The translations under genes were made by a program, and so were the position numbers. A stretch of 64,000 bases of DNA from CAYSCZ01 sp051155775 (lineage in GTDB: Bacteria; Bacteroidota; Bacteroidia; Cytophagales; Cyclobacteriaceae), in contig DAXETV010000016.1 in the NCBI GenBank assembly GCA_051155775.1, positions 149,281 through 213,280 on the forward strand, given 5' to 3'. Shown piece after piece: positions 7,565 to 16,177 of this stretch. The notes under the pieces were generated by a model, which did no database searches, was not told the origin of the DNA, and was given only the letters and a program-made list of their open reading frames with translations. Numbering within the stretch: position 1 is the first letter of the stretch; each line of letters starts with the position of its first letter.

Positions 7565-8044
7565 ATGATAAAAGTCCTGTTTGTTTGTTTAGGTAACATT
7601 TGTAGGTCGCCATTGGCAGAAGCTATATTTAAAGAAAAGGTACAGAAAAGGGGATTGGAGAATTATTTTTCTATTGATTCAGCGGGTACTTCTGATTACC
7701 ATCTTAGATCAAGTCCTGATCCCAGGACAATCCTGATTGCGGAAAAATACAATATTCCAATAGAGCACAAAGCGAGACAGTTTAGTGTGCGCGATGGACA
7801 GGATTATGATTATGTAATAGCCATGGATTTTAGCAATCGTGAAAATATACTAAAAGTCGCTGGAGGGTCCATTAGTAGCTTATTTCTTATGCGCGATTTT
7901 GATCCTGGGCCTGGAGATAGGGAAGTGCCTGATCCTTATTTTGGAGCTGAGGATGGTTTTGAGAATGTTTACCGCATTTTAGACAGGTCGGCAGATAGCC
8001 TGCTGAATTATTTGATAAAAGAACATAAGCTGTCCAATGTTTAA
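7565..8044 (+). CDS. Low-molecular-weight protein-tyrosine-phosphatase family protein
   Basis: A 159-residue LMW-PTP. The P-loop C8-LGNIC-R14-S follows the first beta strand (MIKVLFVCLGNICRSP), and the general acid Asp is in PDPYFG near residue 123. The start at 7565 is chosen because the family begins a few residues before the P-loop; the frame is open further upstream to 7493 but those residues are not family-like. The gene overlaps the fructosamine-kinase gene by 8 bases, so they are co-translated. Published work on LMW-PTP relatives shows that some remove the phosphate from ribulosamine 5-phosphate on glycated proteins, which would fit this neighbour better than classical phosphotyrosine signalling. 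Confidence 0.92.
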   Translation: MIKVLFVCLGNICRSPLAEAIFKEKVQKRGLENYFSIDSAGTSDYHLRSSPDPRTILIAEKYNIPIEHKARQFSVRDGQDYDYVIAMDFSNRENILKVAGGSISSLFLMRDFDPGPGDREVPDPYFGAEDGFENVYRILDRSADSLLNYLIKEHKLSNV

Positions 8045-8915
8045 TGTTAATTTCGATCAATTCTACCAATCCCTGCTCTTTCATCAGTTTGGCAGAGACA
8101 TAAAACTGAAAAAGTTTCAATTTATTGGAGGTGGATGTATAAACAACACAGTGAAATTATTTACAAGCGAAGGAGAATTTTTCCTAAAGTGGAATGAGTT
8201 TGCGGATGATGACATGTTTCAAAAAGAGGTTAAAGGCCTCGATTTGCTTCGGGATAACTATCCCTTTATTCCGAAAGCCATAGGTTATGGCAGAGTGGAT
8301 CAGAAGAATTATTTATTGTTAGAATTTGTGCCCAGGTATGGTCAAAAATCCAAATTTTGGGAAGATTTCGGAAGGTATCTGGCTTTATTACACAAAAGAA
8401 CCAATGAAAAGTTTGGCCTTGATCATGATAATTATATCGGGAAATTGCCCCAAAAGAATGCATATGAAGATCATTGGATTGATTTTTTTATTAACAATCG
8501 GTTAGGCCCTCAAATTGGATTAGCCTATTACAATGGTTTAATCTCCAAATCATTTCTGGATTCATTTAAAGAAATTTATGAAAAGTTGGGTGATATATTC
8601 CCCGAAGAACCACCGGCTTTGTTGCATGGCGATCTATGGTCCGGTAACTATATGGTAGGAACGGATGGTAACCCTTTTATTGTGGACCCTGCTGTTTATT
8701 TTGGACATAGAGAAATTGAATTGTCATTTACAAGGTTGTTTGGAGGTTTTGATTTAAAATTTTATGATGCCTACAACGAAGCCTACCCACTTGAAGATGG
8801 CTTTGAGGACAGGATCGATATCTATAATATTTATCCTCTGATGGTTCATGTCAATTTATTTGGAACATCTTATTTAAACGGAGTGGAAAGAATAATAAAA
8901 AGATTAAAAAAATGA
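8037..8915 (+). CDS. Fructosamine/ketosamine-3-kinase family protein
   Basis: A 292-residue protein of the fructosamine kinase family, with an aminoglycoside-phosphotransferase-like kinase fold. Visible motifs are IGGGCINNTVKL near the glycine-rich loop, LLLEFV at the hinge, LLHGDLWSGNYM as catalytic loop with its Asp, and FIVDPAVYFGHREIELS as the metal-binding DPA motif. Family members phosphorylate ketosamines on proteins at the sugar O-3, which makes the adduct unstable and repairs the protein; many bacterial members prefer ribulosamines or erythrulosamines. The 8-base overlap with the upstream LMW-PTP points to a shared deglycation route. It converges with the helicase gene, three bases separating the stops. 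Confidence 0.93.
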   Translation: MFNVNFDQFYQSLLFHQFGRDIKLKKFQFIGGGCINNTVKLFTSEGEFFLKWNEFADDDMFQKEVKGLDLLRDNYPFIPKAIGYGRVDQKNYLLLEFVPRYGQKSKFWEDFGRYLALLHKRTNEKFGLDHDNYIGKLPQKNAYEDHWIDFFINNRLGPQIGLAYYNGLISKSFLDSFKEIYEKLGDIFPEEPPALLHGDLWSGNYMVGTDGNPFIVDPAVYFGHREIELSFTRLFGGFDLKFYDAYNEAYPLEDGFEDRIDIYNIYPLMVHVNLFGTSYLNGVERIIKRLKK

Positions 8916-8918
8916 ACT

Positions 8919-11192
8919 TTATTCCTGCTCCAGGACTCTAAGTTTTGCAAAGCTTAAGAGCAATGTTTTTGTGCCAGCCTTATCGAACTCCACCCTGGCT
9001 TTTCTGTTTGCCCCATCTTCATCCAGGGATGCAACAATTCCAAAGCCAAATTTTGGATGTTCCACCCGCATACCTGTGGTCAAATGAGAGGTATCGCTAG
9101 GTTTAAAATCAGGTGATGGCTTATGGTTAATATTTTGAGTGAACTTTCGTTGGTTGGTGTTTTTGATGTTTTTAACAAAGTGCTCAGCGTGGTAATTGGA
9201 TGATGGAGTAACTGGTTCTTTATTGGAAAACCGCTTGTTTACCATGATATATGTTGGGTCTATATCATCAATAAACCGACTTGGATCACACTGTTTTAAC
9301 CGGCCAAAACGGTAACGGTTAAGCGCATAACTAATATACAGTCTTACTTTGGCCCTGGTGATTGCCACATAAAAAAGCCTCCTTTCCTCTTCAAGGTCTT
9401 CCCTGCTGTTCATCATCATTTGGGAAGGAAATAGATCTTCTTCCAAGCCAACAATAAAAACTGAATTAAACTCAAGTCCTTTGGCCATGTGGATAGTCAT
9501 TAAAGTTACCACGTCATTATTTCCCTGTTTTTCATCCTGGCTTGTTAGCAAAGCGATTTCCTGCAAAAAAGCCCCCAGGCTTTTATCTTCTTTATCCGGA
9601 TCAGTAGTAAATTCTTTTATCGCATTAAGAAGTTCCTGGACATTTTCATATCTGTTTACACCTTCAACGGTTTTATCTTCATATAATTCCTTCAAAAGGC
9701 CTGAGCTTTTAGCGATATGGCTGGCTGCTTCAAAAGCATCCTTTTTAGCTGCCGTATTTTTAAAACTTTTTATTAAGGTGCAAAAATCTTCTATCGAGTT
9801 TGCAACTCTTCCTCCCACGTACATTTTGATATTTTCTATTACCTCCCATAGTGTTTTATTATTTTCATTTGCCGCAACGATCATTTTTTCAATTGTACCA
9901 GGCCCGATACCTCTTTTAGGGAGGTTGATAATACGTCGCATTGCCTGTTCATCATTTTGATTAACCACAAACCTTAAATAAGCAACCAGGTCTTTAATTT
10001 CCTTTCTCTGATAAAAAGATAAACCACCGATTATTTTATAGGGAATGTTGTTACGTCTGAGGGCTTCTTCAATGGCCCTCGATTGGCTGTTTGTTCTATA
10101 AAGTACGGCAAAATCGTTATTGTGCAGCTGATTGTTGACTTTACTTTCAAAAATACTGCTGGCCACCAATTTACCCTCTTCATTGTCAGAAGTCGCTTTG
10201 ATTAGTTGGATCAGCTCACCGGAGCCATTAGACGTCCATACCTTTTTTGTAAGTTGTGCCCTGTTATGATTTATTACAGAGTTAGCGGCATTAACAATGT
10301 TTTGTGTAGATCTATAATTTTGTTCCAGTTTAATGGTTTTTAAATCCGGATAATCCTTCTCAAAGTTTAGGATATTTCGTATGTCAGCGCCTCTGAAAGC
10401 GTAAATACTTTGTGCGTCATCTCCTACAACGCATATGTTTTGCCTTACTGCGGCAAGTTTTTTAGCGATAAGGTACTGCGAAATATTCGTATCCTGAAAC
10501 TCATCAATAAGCACATAATGGAACCGCTGTTGATATTTATTGAGCACATCGAGGTGCTCTTTGAACAATATATTTGTATTAAATAGCAGATCATCAAAGT
10601 CCATGGCATCGGCTTTGAAGCATCGATCAACATATGTTTTATATATCCTCCAGAGCTCAGGTTTCATGGAAGCTTCATCATCTTCCCGATATACCGGATT
10701 ATTCATGTAATCCATATAGGAGATCAGCTGGTTCTTAGCTGATGAGATCCTGTTATAGACTACATTTGGTTTATAAATCTTATCATCCAGTGTTAATTCT
10801 TTTACAATTGATTTAATCAGCGACTTTGAGTCTTCAGTGTCATAAATTGTGAAGTTGCTTGGGTAACCCAGTTTACCTGACTCAATCCTCAATATCCTGG
10901 AGAATACGGAGTGAAATGTACCCATCCAAAGGTTTCTTGCTTCTGTGCTCACCACACTTTCTATCCTGTTTCTCATTTCATTGGCTGCCTTATTAGTAAA
11001 TGTCAGAGCCATGATATTAAAAGGGTCGATATTTTGGGCTTTTATCAGATGAGCTATCCTGTAGGTAAGTACCCTTGTTTTTCCTGAACCGGCGCCAGCT
11101 ATGATCATAGTGGGCCCTTCTGTGTTGATCACGCCCTCTTTTTGAGGTGGATTTAACTGGTTCAGGTATTTAAATTCATTATCTAAAGACAT
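8919..11192 (-). CDS. uvrD: UvrD/PcrA-type ATP-dependent DNA helicase
   Basis: A 757-residue SF1A 3'-5' helicase. Motifs in order: Q-motif region (YLNQLNPPQKEGV), Walker A (AGAGSGKTRVL, about residues 32-42), motif Ia (LTFTNKAANEM), motif II DEFQDT (about residue 230), motif III (VVGDDAQSIYAFRGAD), motif IV (LEQNYRSTQNI), motif V (TIHMAKGLEFNSVFIVGLEEDLFP) and motif VI (EEERRLFYVAITRAK). The C-terminal about 60 residues form the Tudor-like domain seen in PcrA/UvrD that binds RNA polymerase (GMRVEHPKFGFGIV). Roles are in nucleotide excision repair and removal of stalled or replication-blocking complexes. The length matches PcrA better than the RecB-like family. Confidence 0.96.
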   Translation of the reverse strand: MSLDNEFKYLNQLNPPQKEGVINTEGPTMIIAGAGSGKTRVLTYRIAHLIKAQNIDPFNIMALTFTNKAANEMRNRIESVVSTEARNLWMGTFHSVFSRILRIESGKLGYPSNFTIYDTEDSKSLIKSIVKELTLDDKIYKPNVVYNRISSAKNQLISYMDYMNNPVYREDDEASMKPELWRIYKTYVDRCFKADAMDFDDLLFNTNILFKEHLDVLNKYQQRFHYVLIDEFQDTNISQYLIAKKLAAVRQNICVVGDDAQSIYAFRGADIRNILNFEKDYPDLKTIKLEQNYRSTQNIVNAANSVINHNRAQLTKKVWTSNGSGELIQLIKATSDNEEGKLVASSIFESKVNNQLHNNDFAVLYRTNSQSRAIEEALRRNNIPYKIIGGLSFYQRKEIKDLVAYLRFVVNQNDEQAMRRIINLPKRGIGPGTIEKMIVAANENNKTLWEVIENIKMYVGGRVANSIEDFCTLIKSFKNTAAKKDAFEAASHIAKSSGLLKELYEDKTVEGVNRYENVQELLNAIKEFTTDPDKEDKSLGAFLQEIALLTSQDEKQGNNDVVTLMTIHMAKGLEFNSVFIVGLEEDLFPSQMMMNSREDLEEERRLFYVAITRAKVRLYISYALNRYRFGRLKQCDPSRFIDDIDPTYIMVNKRFSNKEPVTPSSNYHAEHFVKNIKNTNQRKFTQNINHKPSPDFKPSDTSHLTTGMRVEHPKFGFGIVASLDEDGANRKARVEFDKAGTKTLLLSFAKLRVLEQE

Positions 11193-11278
11193 CTTGCAAT
11201 TTACTGAAAGGGTCGGATTAAGGTATTATCAGGCGTAGATAAATATCCACAAGTAATCCCAAATAAAACAACTGTATT

Positions 11279-12451
11279 CTAATTGCAATAATCACTTTGG
11301 TGTCCATCATAGCCAAGTAGCTTAGCCATCTGGAAATTCTCGCAGGCCAGCAATGGTTTATCGATTGCCTGGTAACATCTTGATCGCTGGAGAAAATTAA
11401 GTGAACTATCTGGCCAAACCCTGATATTCCACTTCGTGGCTTTTAAGGCGCGTTCGTAATCCTCAGTTAAAATTAAGGCCTCAACCAATCCTGTAAAAAT
11501 GGTATAATGTATGGGTGGTGTAAACTTTGCACTGATTACCAAAGGGTAAGCATCACCATAAATGCTTTTATAGTCTTTTATGATCTGATCGCTGGCTCGA
11601 TCATAAAATGATATTGCCAATTCATTCTCGCCCTGTATCATGTAAATATCCGCCATATCACCATAAACGATCAGATTTCTATAGCCTTTTGTCAATAGTT
11701 GAGTGTATAGGTGTAGTGCGGTTTCGTAATTTTCTATTTTTTTATAAGATTGGGCAAGCTTTAGGATGGTGTTTAGACTCATAAATGTTTCATTATCTTC
11801 GAGTATCTCAAAAAGCTGAATAGCTTTTTCGTGCTTACCATTTTTATAGTATTTATCACCTTTCTCTTTAATATCTTTTATTAATTCTTCCTTGTATTCT
11901 TCTATGTCTCTTTCTGATGAAAAGAATCCTCCCAATTGGTTTAATAATTTCAGGGTTATAGTCAGATTTCCACGCTCATAATTAACTTTGGCTTTGTTAA
12001 ATATACTTCTGCGCTTTTCCAAATGGGCTAAATGTTTTTGTTGGTTGTAATACTTTCTTCCCCAAATACCACCCATAACTATCGTGGAGACCACTACTGT
12101 GAATATTACAGCATACAGTGTGGCGGTGAGGTTTTCCTTTGAACTTATTTTCTCCCTTTTTTTGTATCGATACCTGGGCCTGTAATAAGGTTGAGGATAA
12201 GCCGGATATCTGGAAGGAGGAACCTCCTCATAGGCTCTGCTATATTGCAGCTTCAAATCATAACTTGCCCTGGTGTATTCGTTAGACAAGGTTTGATAGG
12301 CGGAGTTGACCTGCTTAAATATCTCTTCAACCTCTGGGTTATCAGGATTTTTATCAGGATGGTATTGAACGGCTTTCTTTTTGAAGGCAGCTTTTATTTC
12401 ATCAGCCGAAGCCGTCTCTCTAACCTCTAAAACGGTATAATAATTTATCAC
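11279..12451 (-). CDS. J-domain protein with a transmembrane segment and TPR region
   Basis: A 390-residue protein. Residues 3-68 are a DnaJ J-domain with the HPD motif at 31-33. Residues about 75-100 are a Pro/Tyr/Arg-rich linker. Residues about 109-130 form one hydrophobic membrane helix followed by a basic stretch. Residues about 145-380 form helical TPR-like repeats (NYERGNLTITLKLLNQLG, GDKYYKNGKHEKAIQLFE, SYKKIENYETALHLYTQLLTKG, SFYDRASDQ). It lacks the Gly/Phe and zinc-finger regions of DnaJ. The J-domain should recruit Hsp70 to the cytosolic membrane face, with the TPR part on the other side of the membrane if the helix spans once. The client is unknown. Confidence 0.9.
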   Translation of the reverse strand: MINYYTVLEVRETASADEIKAAFKKKAVQYHPDKNPDNPEVEEIFKQVNSAYQTLSNEYTRASYDLKLQYSRAYEEVPPSRYPAYPQPYYRPRYRYKKREKISSKENLTATLYAVIFTVVVSTIVMGGIWGRKYYNQQKHLAHLEKRRSIFNKAKVNYERGNLTITLKLLNQLGGFFSSERDIEEYKEELIKDIKEKGDKYYKNGKHEKAIQLFEILEDNETFMSLNTILKLAQSYKKIENYETALHLYTQLLTKGYRNLIVYGDMADIYMIQGENELAISFYDRASDQIIKDYKSIYGDAYPLVISAKFTPPIHYTIFTGLVEALILTEDYERALKATKWNIRVWPDSSLNFLQRSRCYQAIDKPLLACENFQMAKLLGYDGHQSDYCN

Positions 12452-12762
12452 TGAGAAGAAATAATAGACTTTCTACAATCAAACGACCTTACAAAGTAAA
12501 AGTGTTTCGATTAAAATAGAATATTTGAAAAATTAAAATATAGGGTAGTAAAATCTATTTATCACAATCAAAGTTAAAAATGCCAGAAAAGCTGTAATCT
12601 CTAAGATTAGAATTACCTTTTTCCAATTAAATTTAGATGAGCTCATCGTTAACATCGATATATAATTGTCTATTCTATGATGGTCACGAAGTTAATTGAA
12701 AATTATAATAATGTTAACTGAGTATTAACAAAAAACATATTACCTAAATCAATTTTAAATAA
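12452..12762. other. Divergent intergenic region (311 bases)
   Basis: This gap separates the minus-strand J-domain gene from the plus-strand hydrolase gene. It is strongly AT-rich, has no TAnnTTTG match that I trust, and contains one short minus-strand reading frame (12533-12655), listed separately. Confidence 0.7.
12533..12655 (-). CDS. Possible small single-span membrane peptide
   Basis: A 40-codon minus-strand frame (MLTMSSSKFNWKKVILIL at its N-terminus, RFYYPIF at its end); an internal ATG at 12646 would give 37 residues. The first 13 residues are polar and basic (FNWKK), then about 20 residues are purely hydrophobic (VILILEITAFLAFLTLIVIN), as in bona fide small membrane proteins. It lies 81 bases upstream of the J-domain membrane protein, in the same orientation. 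No Shine-Dalgarno is seen, but these are often absent in Bacteroidota. It could also be a chance frame; codon use cannot be judged on so few codons. Confidence 0.4.
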   Translation of the reverse strand: MLTMSSSKFNWKKVILILEITAFLAFLTLIVINRFYYPIF

Positions 12763-13734
12763 ATGAAGAAGCGTTTACCTATTTTTATAATAATACTGCT
12801 TTTAGCTTTGTATTCCATATATTATTTTGGATTGACCGCTATTACCGGGCTTATTATTTCTTATGATCCGATTACATTTAATGATGTTCTTGAGGTTGAT
12901 TCACTGAAACAACAATATGGGATAGAAGATAATCGTCATCCGGGAGATTACGGGTTTAAGAATTTTGAAGAAATAGCCTATGAGTCTTTTGACGGAATAA
13001 AATTATCTGCCTGGTATGTCGCTAGCAATAACGCTTCCGACAAGTGCATACTATTTGTCCATGGAAGAACATCAAACCGTCTGAAAACATTAAAATACCT
13101 GACTTTAATAAAAGAGGAGGGACTCGATTCTATTTACAACATTTTTATTCCCGATCTCAGAAATTCAGGAAAAGCAGAACCATCAGAAACTTTTATGGGA
13201 TATAAGTTTGCTGAAGATGTGAATGCTTCTATTATTTATTTAAATGATCAAAAGAAACAGGAAGATTTTGTTATCTATGCTTTTTCTATGGGTGCTATGG
13301 CAACGGCCACCATGCTCAATAGAAATGAACTTACGGATAAGATAAATAATAAAAACATCACCATAGAGAAATTAATTTTCGATAGCCCACTGGTAAATGT
13401 AAAGGCCACGTTAAAAAAAGGGGCGGATGACATGGGGATTCCGGGGTTCATTTTTGATAAGCCTTACAACAGTTTCAATGAAATGATCAATGGTTATGCA
13501 GATTCTATGAGGTTTAGTTACTTATTGCCATCAATTTCCATACCCATCTTGATTTTCCAGTCAAAAGACGATAAGACAACCCCATATAATATATTTATTG
13601 AGGAAATGAATGCTTTAAATAAATCAAACCTCAAAATTGCTGAAGTAGATTCCGTTGATCATGTTGAAATATTTCAGTCAGATAGATACCAGGACTTTTA
13701 CCAGGATGAAGTTGCTGAATATTTAAAAAATTAG
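12763..13734 (+). CDS. Membrane-anchored alpha/beta hydrolase
   Basis: A 323-residue protein. Residues 6-27 form an uncleaved hydrophobic anchor (LPIFIIILLLALYSIYYFGL). The hydrolase domain follows: oxyanion region LFVHGRTSNR (about 97-106), nucleophile elbow AFSMGAM with Ser175, a probable acid in SKDDKTTP and the catalytic His in VDHVEIF near the C-terminus. The overall order resembles the YqiK/BAAT-like and DUF1749-type peptidase S9-like hydrolases. It probably sits on the periplasmic face of the inner membrane. The substrate is unknown. Its stop is one base from the stop of the convergent aldo/keto reductase. Confidence 0.85.
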   Translation: MKKRLPIFIIILLLALYSIYYFGLTAITGLIISYDPITFNDVLEVDSLKQQYGIEDNRHPGDYGFKNFEEIAYESFDGIKLSAWYVASNNASDKCILFVHGRTSNRLKTLKYLTLIKEEGLDSIYNIFIPDLRNSGKAEPSETFMGYKFAEDVNASIIYLNDQKKQEDFVIYAFSMGAMATATMLNRNELTDKINNKNITIEKLIFDSPLVNVKATLKKGADDMGIPGFIFDKPYNSFNEMINGYADSMRFSYLLPSISIPILIFQSKDDKTTPYNIFIEEMNALNKSNLKIAEVDSVDHVEIFQSDRYQDFYQDEVAEYLKN

Positions 13735-13735
13735 A

Positions 13736-14638
13736 TTAAGGTACTTCTTCACCTTCTCCGGCAGTCCATATCCTAAACCAATCTTCTCGTGATAATTTCA
13801 CCGGTAATGTATCCACTGCCGTCTTTATTCTGTCAATTTTTCCTGTTCCTAAAATGGGTATCATTTTTAACGGATGACTAAGCAGCCAGGCATAAGCTAT
13901 TTGTTCGGGTTGTTCAAGTTCATATTTTAATTGAATAGACTGAAGTGTTTCTGCCAGGTTTTTTTCCTGAATGTTTTGAGGATTGAAGATCTTACCACCA
14001 CCAAGTGGTGACCAGATCATTGGTTTTATTCGTGACTCCTGACAATAATCTATGGTATGGTTATGGAAATTTTCATGATTGAGGACGCTTAATTCGATCT
14101 GATTGGTGACCAGTGGGAAATCTAAATAGGCCTGAAGCGCTTTAAATTGGGCGGGTAAGAAATTTGACACGCCAAAAGACATTACTTTACCCTGGTCTTT
14201 CAAATGCGCAAAAGCCTCTGCAACCTCATAAGGGTTGATCATAGGATCAGGGCGGTGCAATAATAAAAGATCGATTTTATCGACATTAATTTTTTTAAGC
14301 GAGTTTTCTGCTGATTGAATAATGTGTGTTTTACTTGTGTCGTAGTGTTTCACACTTCTTGTGGGGCATTTATCTGATATTAATTTGATGCCACATTTTG
14401 TCGTAATCTCAATTTTATCTTTAAGGGAAGGATCGGATTTTATTGCATTACCAAAGATTTCTTCACATTCATAGTTTCCATAAATGTCAGCATGGTCAAA
14501 AGAAGTGATGCCTAACGCCATACACTCATTAATGAAATGTAGTAATTGATGCGTATTGTAATTCCACTCATTTAGCCTCCAAACCCCAAGAACAAGGTTT
14601 GAAAGTGAAACATCTTCATTAAGTTTTATCTTCTTCAT
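13736..14638 (-). CDS. Aldo/keto reductase (YdhF-like)
   Basis: A 300-residue NADPH-dependent oxidoreductase of the aldo/keto reductase superfamily. The catalytic tetrad is visible: Asp48 and Tyr53 in FDHADIYG, Lys81 in EITTKCGI and His128 in DLLLLHRPDP. The cofactor-binding C-terminal part has IPILGTGKIDRIKTAV. Among bacterial AKRs, the pattern with SPLGGGKIF and the ILGTGK end fits the YdhF group, whose physiological carbonyl substrate is not established. It is a single gene, divergent from the cystathionine beta-synthase gene. Confidence 0.92.
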   Translation of the reverse strand: MKKIKLNEDVSLSNLVLGVWRLNEWNYNTHQLLHFINECMALGITSFDHADIYGNYECEEIFGNAIKSDPSLKDKIEITTKCGIKLISDKCPTRSVKHYDTSKTHIIQSAENSLKKINVDKIDLLLLHRPDPMINPYEVAEAFAHLKDQGKVMSFGVSNFLPAQFKALQAYLDFPLVTNQIELSVLNHENFHNHTIDYCQESRIKPMIWSPLGGGKIFNPQNIQEKNLAETLQSIQLKYELEQPEQIAYAWLLSHPLKMIPILGTGKIDRIKTAVDTLPVKLSREDWFRIWTAGEGEEVP

Positions 14639-14690
14639 AAGATTGTCTTTTCATTTGATTAAATATGTATAGACCCGTAAAAACTTTTTC

Positions 14691-14698
14691 TATTTTTG
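14691..14698 (+). promoter_or_regulatory. Candidate -7 element for the cystathionine beta-synthase gene
   Basis: TATTTTTG fits TAnnTTTG and ends 13 bases before the ATG at 14712, giving a very short leader. No TTG is at the proper -33 distance. Confidence 0.45.
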
Positions 14699-14711
14699 TC
14701 GAAAAAAATTT

Positions 14712-16082
14712 ATGCGCTATCTGAATTCAATAGTAGAGGCAATAGGGGATACCCCATTGGTGAAGTTACACCATGTAAATCACGGGATAAAAGGCGAAAT
14801 ATTTGTTAAAGTAGAATATTTTAATCCAGGAAATTCCGTAAAGGATCGAATTGCTTTAAAAATGATAGAAGATGCGGAAAAGAGTGGGGATCTGAAACCT
14901 GGCGGTACGATCATCGAAGGTACCTCAGGAAATACAGGAATGGGCCTGGCACTGGTTGCAATTTCGAAAGGTTACCGCTGTATTTTTACCTTGTCTGACA
15001 AGCAGTCCCAGGAAAAAATAGACATTTTAAGGGCATTAGGTGCAGAGGTAATTGTCTGTCCAACAAATGTTCCGCCAGATGATCCTAAATCATATTATTC
15101 AGTTGCAAGGAAACTTAATAAAGATATCCCCAATTCTATTTATCCAAATCAATACGATAATCTATCCAATACTGAAGCGCATTATGAAACAACAGGCCCC
15201 GAAATATGGAATGATACAGACGGGAAAATCACCCACTTTGCCGCAGGAATGGGCACAGGTGGTACAATAAGCGGGACATCAAGGTATCTAAAAGAAAAAA
15301 AAACAGATCTTATTACCGTTGGAATTGATACATATGGCTCTGTATTTAAAAAATATAAGGAAACCGGGATTTTTGATGAAAATGAGATATACCCATACCT
15401 TACTGAGGGTATAGGTGAAGATATTTTACCCAAAAACGTAGATTTTGATATGGTAGATCATATTGTAAAAGTAACGGATAAGGATTCTGCAATCATGACC
15501 AGAAGGTTGGCAAGGGAAGAAGGATTATTTATCGGTTGGTCTTGTGGAGCTGCCGCAAAAGGAGCACTGGATTATGCAGCCGATAACCTCAAAGCAGGGG
15601 ATATTATGGTTGTCGTTTTACCTGACCATGGAACCAGGTACCTGGGTAAGGTGTACAACGATTACTGGATGAAAGACCATGGATTCCTCGAAGCAAAATA
15701 TGCTACAGCAAAAGACATTATCCAACACAGACCGAAAGAAGAGCAATTGCAAAAAATAGATCATGAAACAACAATCGGGGAAGCAATCCTTTTAATGCAC
15801 AAAAAAGGGATAGATCAAATCCCTGTGATTGATGGGAACCATTTTGTCGGTAGCCTGAATGATTCTTCTGTTTTGAAAAAACTTATCGAAAAGCCGGAAC
15901 TTAAAGAAAGGCCCGTTTCCGAGATAATGGACAAATCATTCCAGTTTGTTGGCCTGGATAACACATTGGATGTTCTGTCTTCATTGATTAATAAGGATAA
16001 CAAAGCATTGCTTGTGAGGGATCAGCTAAATCAGGTTCATATCATCACACAAAGCGATTTATTGATGGCAATGACCAATTAA
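14712..16082 (+). CDS. PLP-dependent cystathionine beta-synthase with CBS-domain pair
   Basis: A 456-residue protein. Residues 1 to about 320 are a fold-type II PLP enzyme: GDTPLVKL, the PLP lysine K44 in NPGNSVKDRIA, the substrate loop EGTSGNTGMGLAL and the phosphate-cup GMGTGGTISG. Residues about 335-456 hold two CBS domains (ATAKDIIQHRP, IDQIPVIDGNHFVGSLNDSSVL, PVSEIMDKSFQFVGLDNTLDVL). It condenses homocysteine or O-acetylserine-type acceptors with loss of the beta substituent of serine. There is no N-terminal heme domain, as in yeast and bacterial CBS. The CBS pair may bind an adenosyl ligand and regulate. A cysteine synthase activity cannot be excluded. Confidence 0.9.
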   Translation: MRYLNSIVEAIGDTPLVKLHHVNHGIKGEIFVKVEYFNPGNSVKDRIALKMIEDAEKSGDLKPGGTIIEGTSGNTGMGLALVAISKGYRCIFTLSDKQSQEKIDILRALGAEVIVCPTNVPPDDPKSYYSVARKLNKDIPNSIYPNQYDNLSNTEAHYETTGPEIWNDTDGKITHFAAGMGTGGTISGTSRYLKEKKTDLITVGIDTYGSVFKKYKETGIFDENEIYPYLTEGIGEDILPKNVDFDMVDHIVKVTDKDSAIMTRRLAREEGLFIGWSCGAAAKGALDYAADNLKAGDIMVVVLPDHGTRYLGKVYNDYWMKDHGFLEAKYATAKDIIQHRPKEEQLQKIDHETTIGEAILLMHKKGIDQIPVIDGNHFVGSLNDSSVLKKLIEKPELKERPVSEIMDKSFQFVGLDNTLDVLSSLINKDNKALLVRDQLNQVHIITQSDLLMAMTN

Positions 16083-16096
16083 TCTGTAAAATTTCT

Positions 16097-16104
16097 TACT
16101 TTTG
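16097..16104 (+). promoter_or_regulatory. Candidate -7 element for murI
   Basis: TACTTTTG fits TAnnTTTG and lies 15 bases after the preceding stop codon. If used, RNA would start near 16111, upstream of the terminator hairpin at 16139-16169, so murI RNA would carry that hairpin. No matching -33 TTG is seen. Confidence 0.35.
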
Positions 16105-16138
16105 ACTCAACCAAACTAAACTAATACTCTTTGCTTGC

Positions 16139-16169
16139 AGAGACCTCAATTTTTGAGGTCTCTTTTTTT
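16139..16169 (+). terminator. Intrinsic terminator directly in front of murI
   Basis: A perfect 10-bp stem AGAGACCTCA/TGAGGTCTCT with a five-base loop is followed by a run of seven T. It ends the cystathionine beta-synthase transcript, but only 8 bases separate its T-run from the murI ATG, so murI must be read through it or the hairpin acts as an attenuator. Confidence 0.88.
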
Positions 16170-16177
16170 ATATCGAC

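Noticed and set aside
9481..9960. Plus-strand open frame of 159 codons inside the helicase gene
   Set aside because: It is antisense to conserved helicase motifs; a shadow of a real gene.
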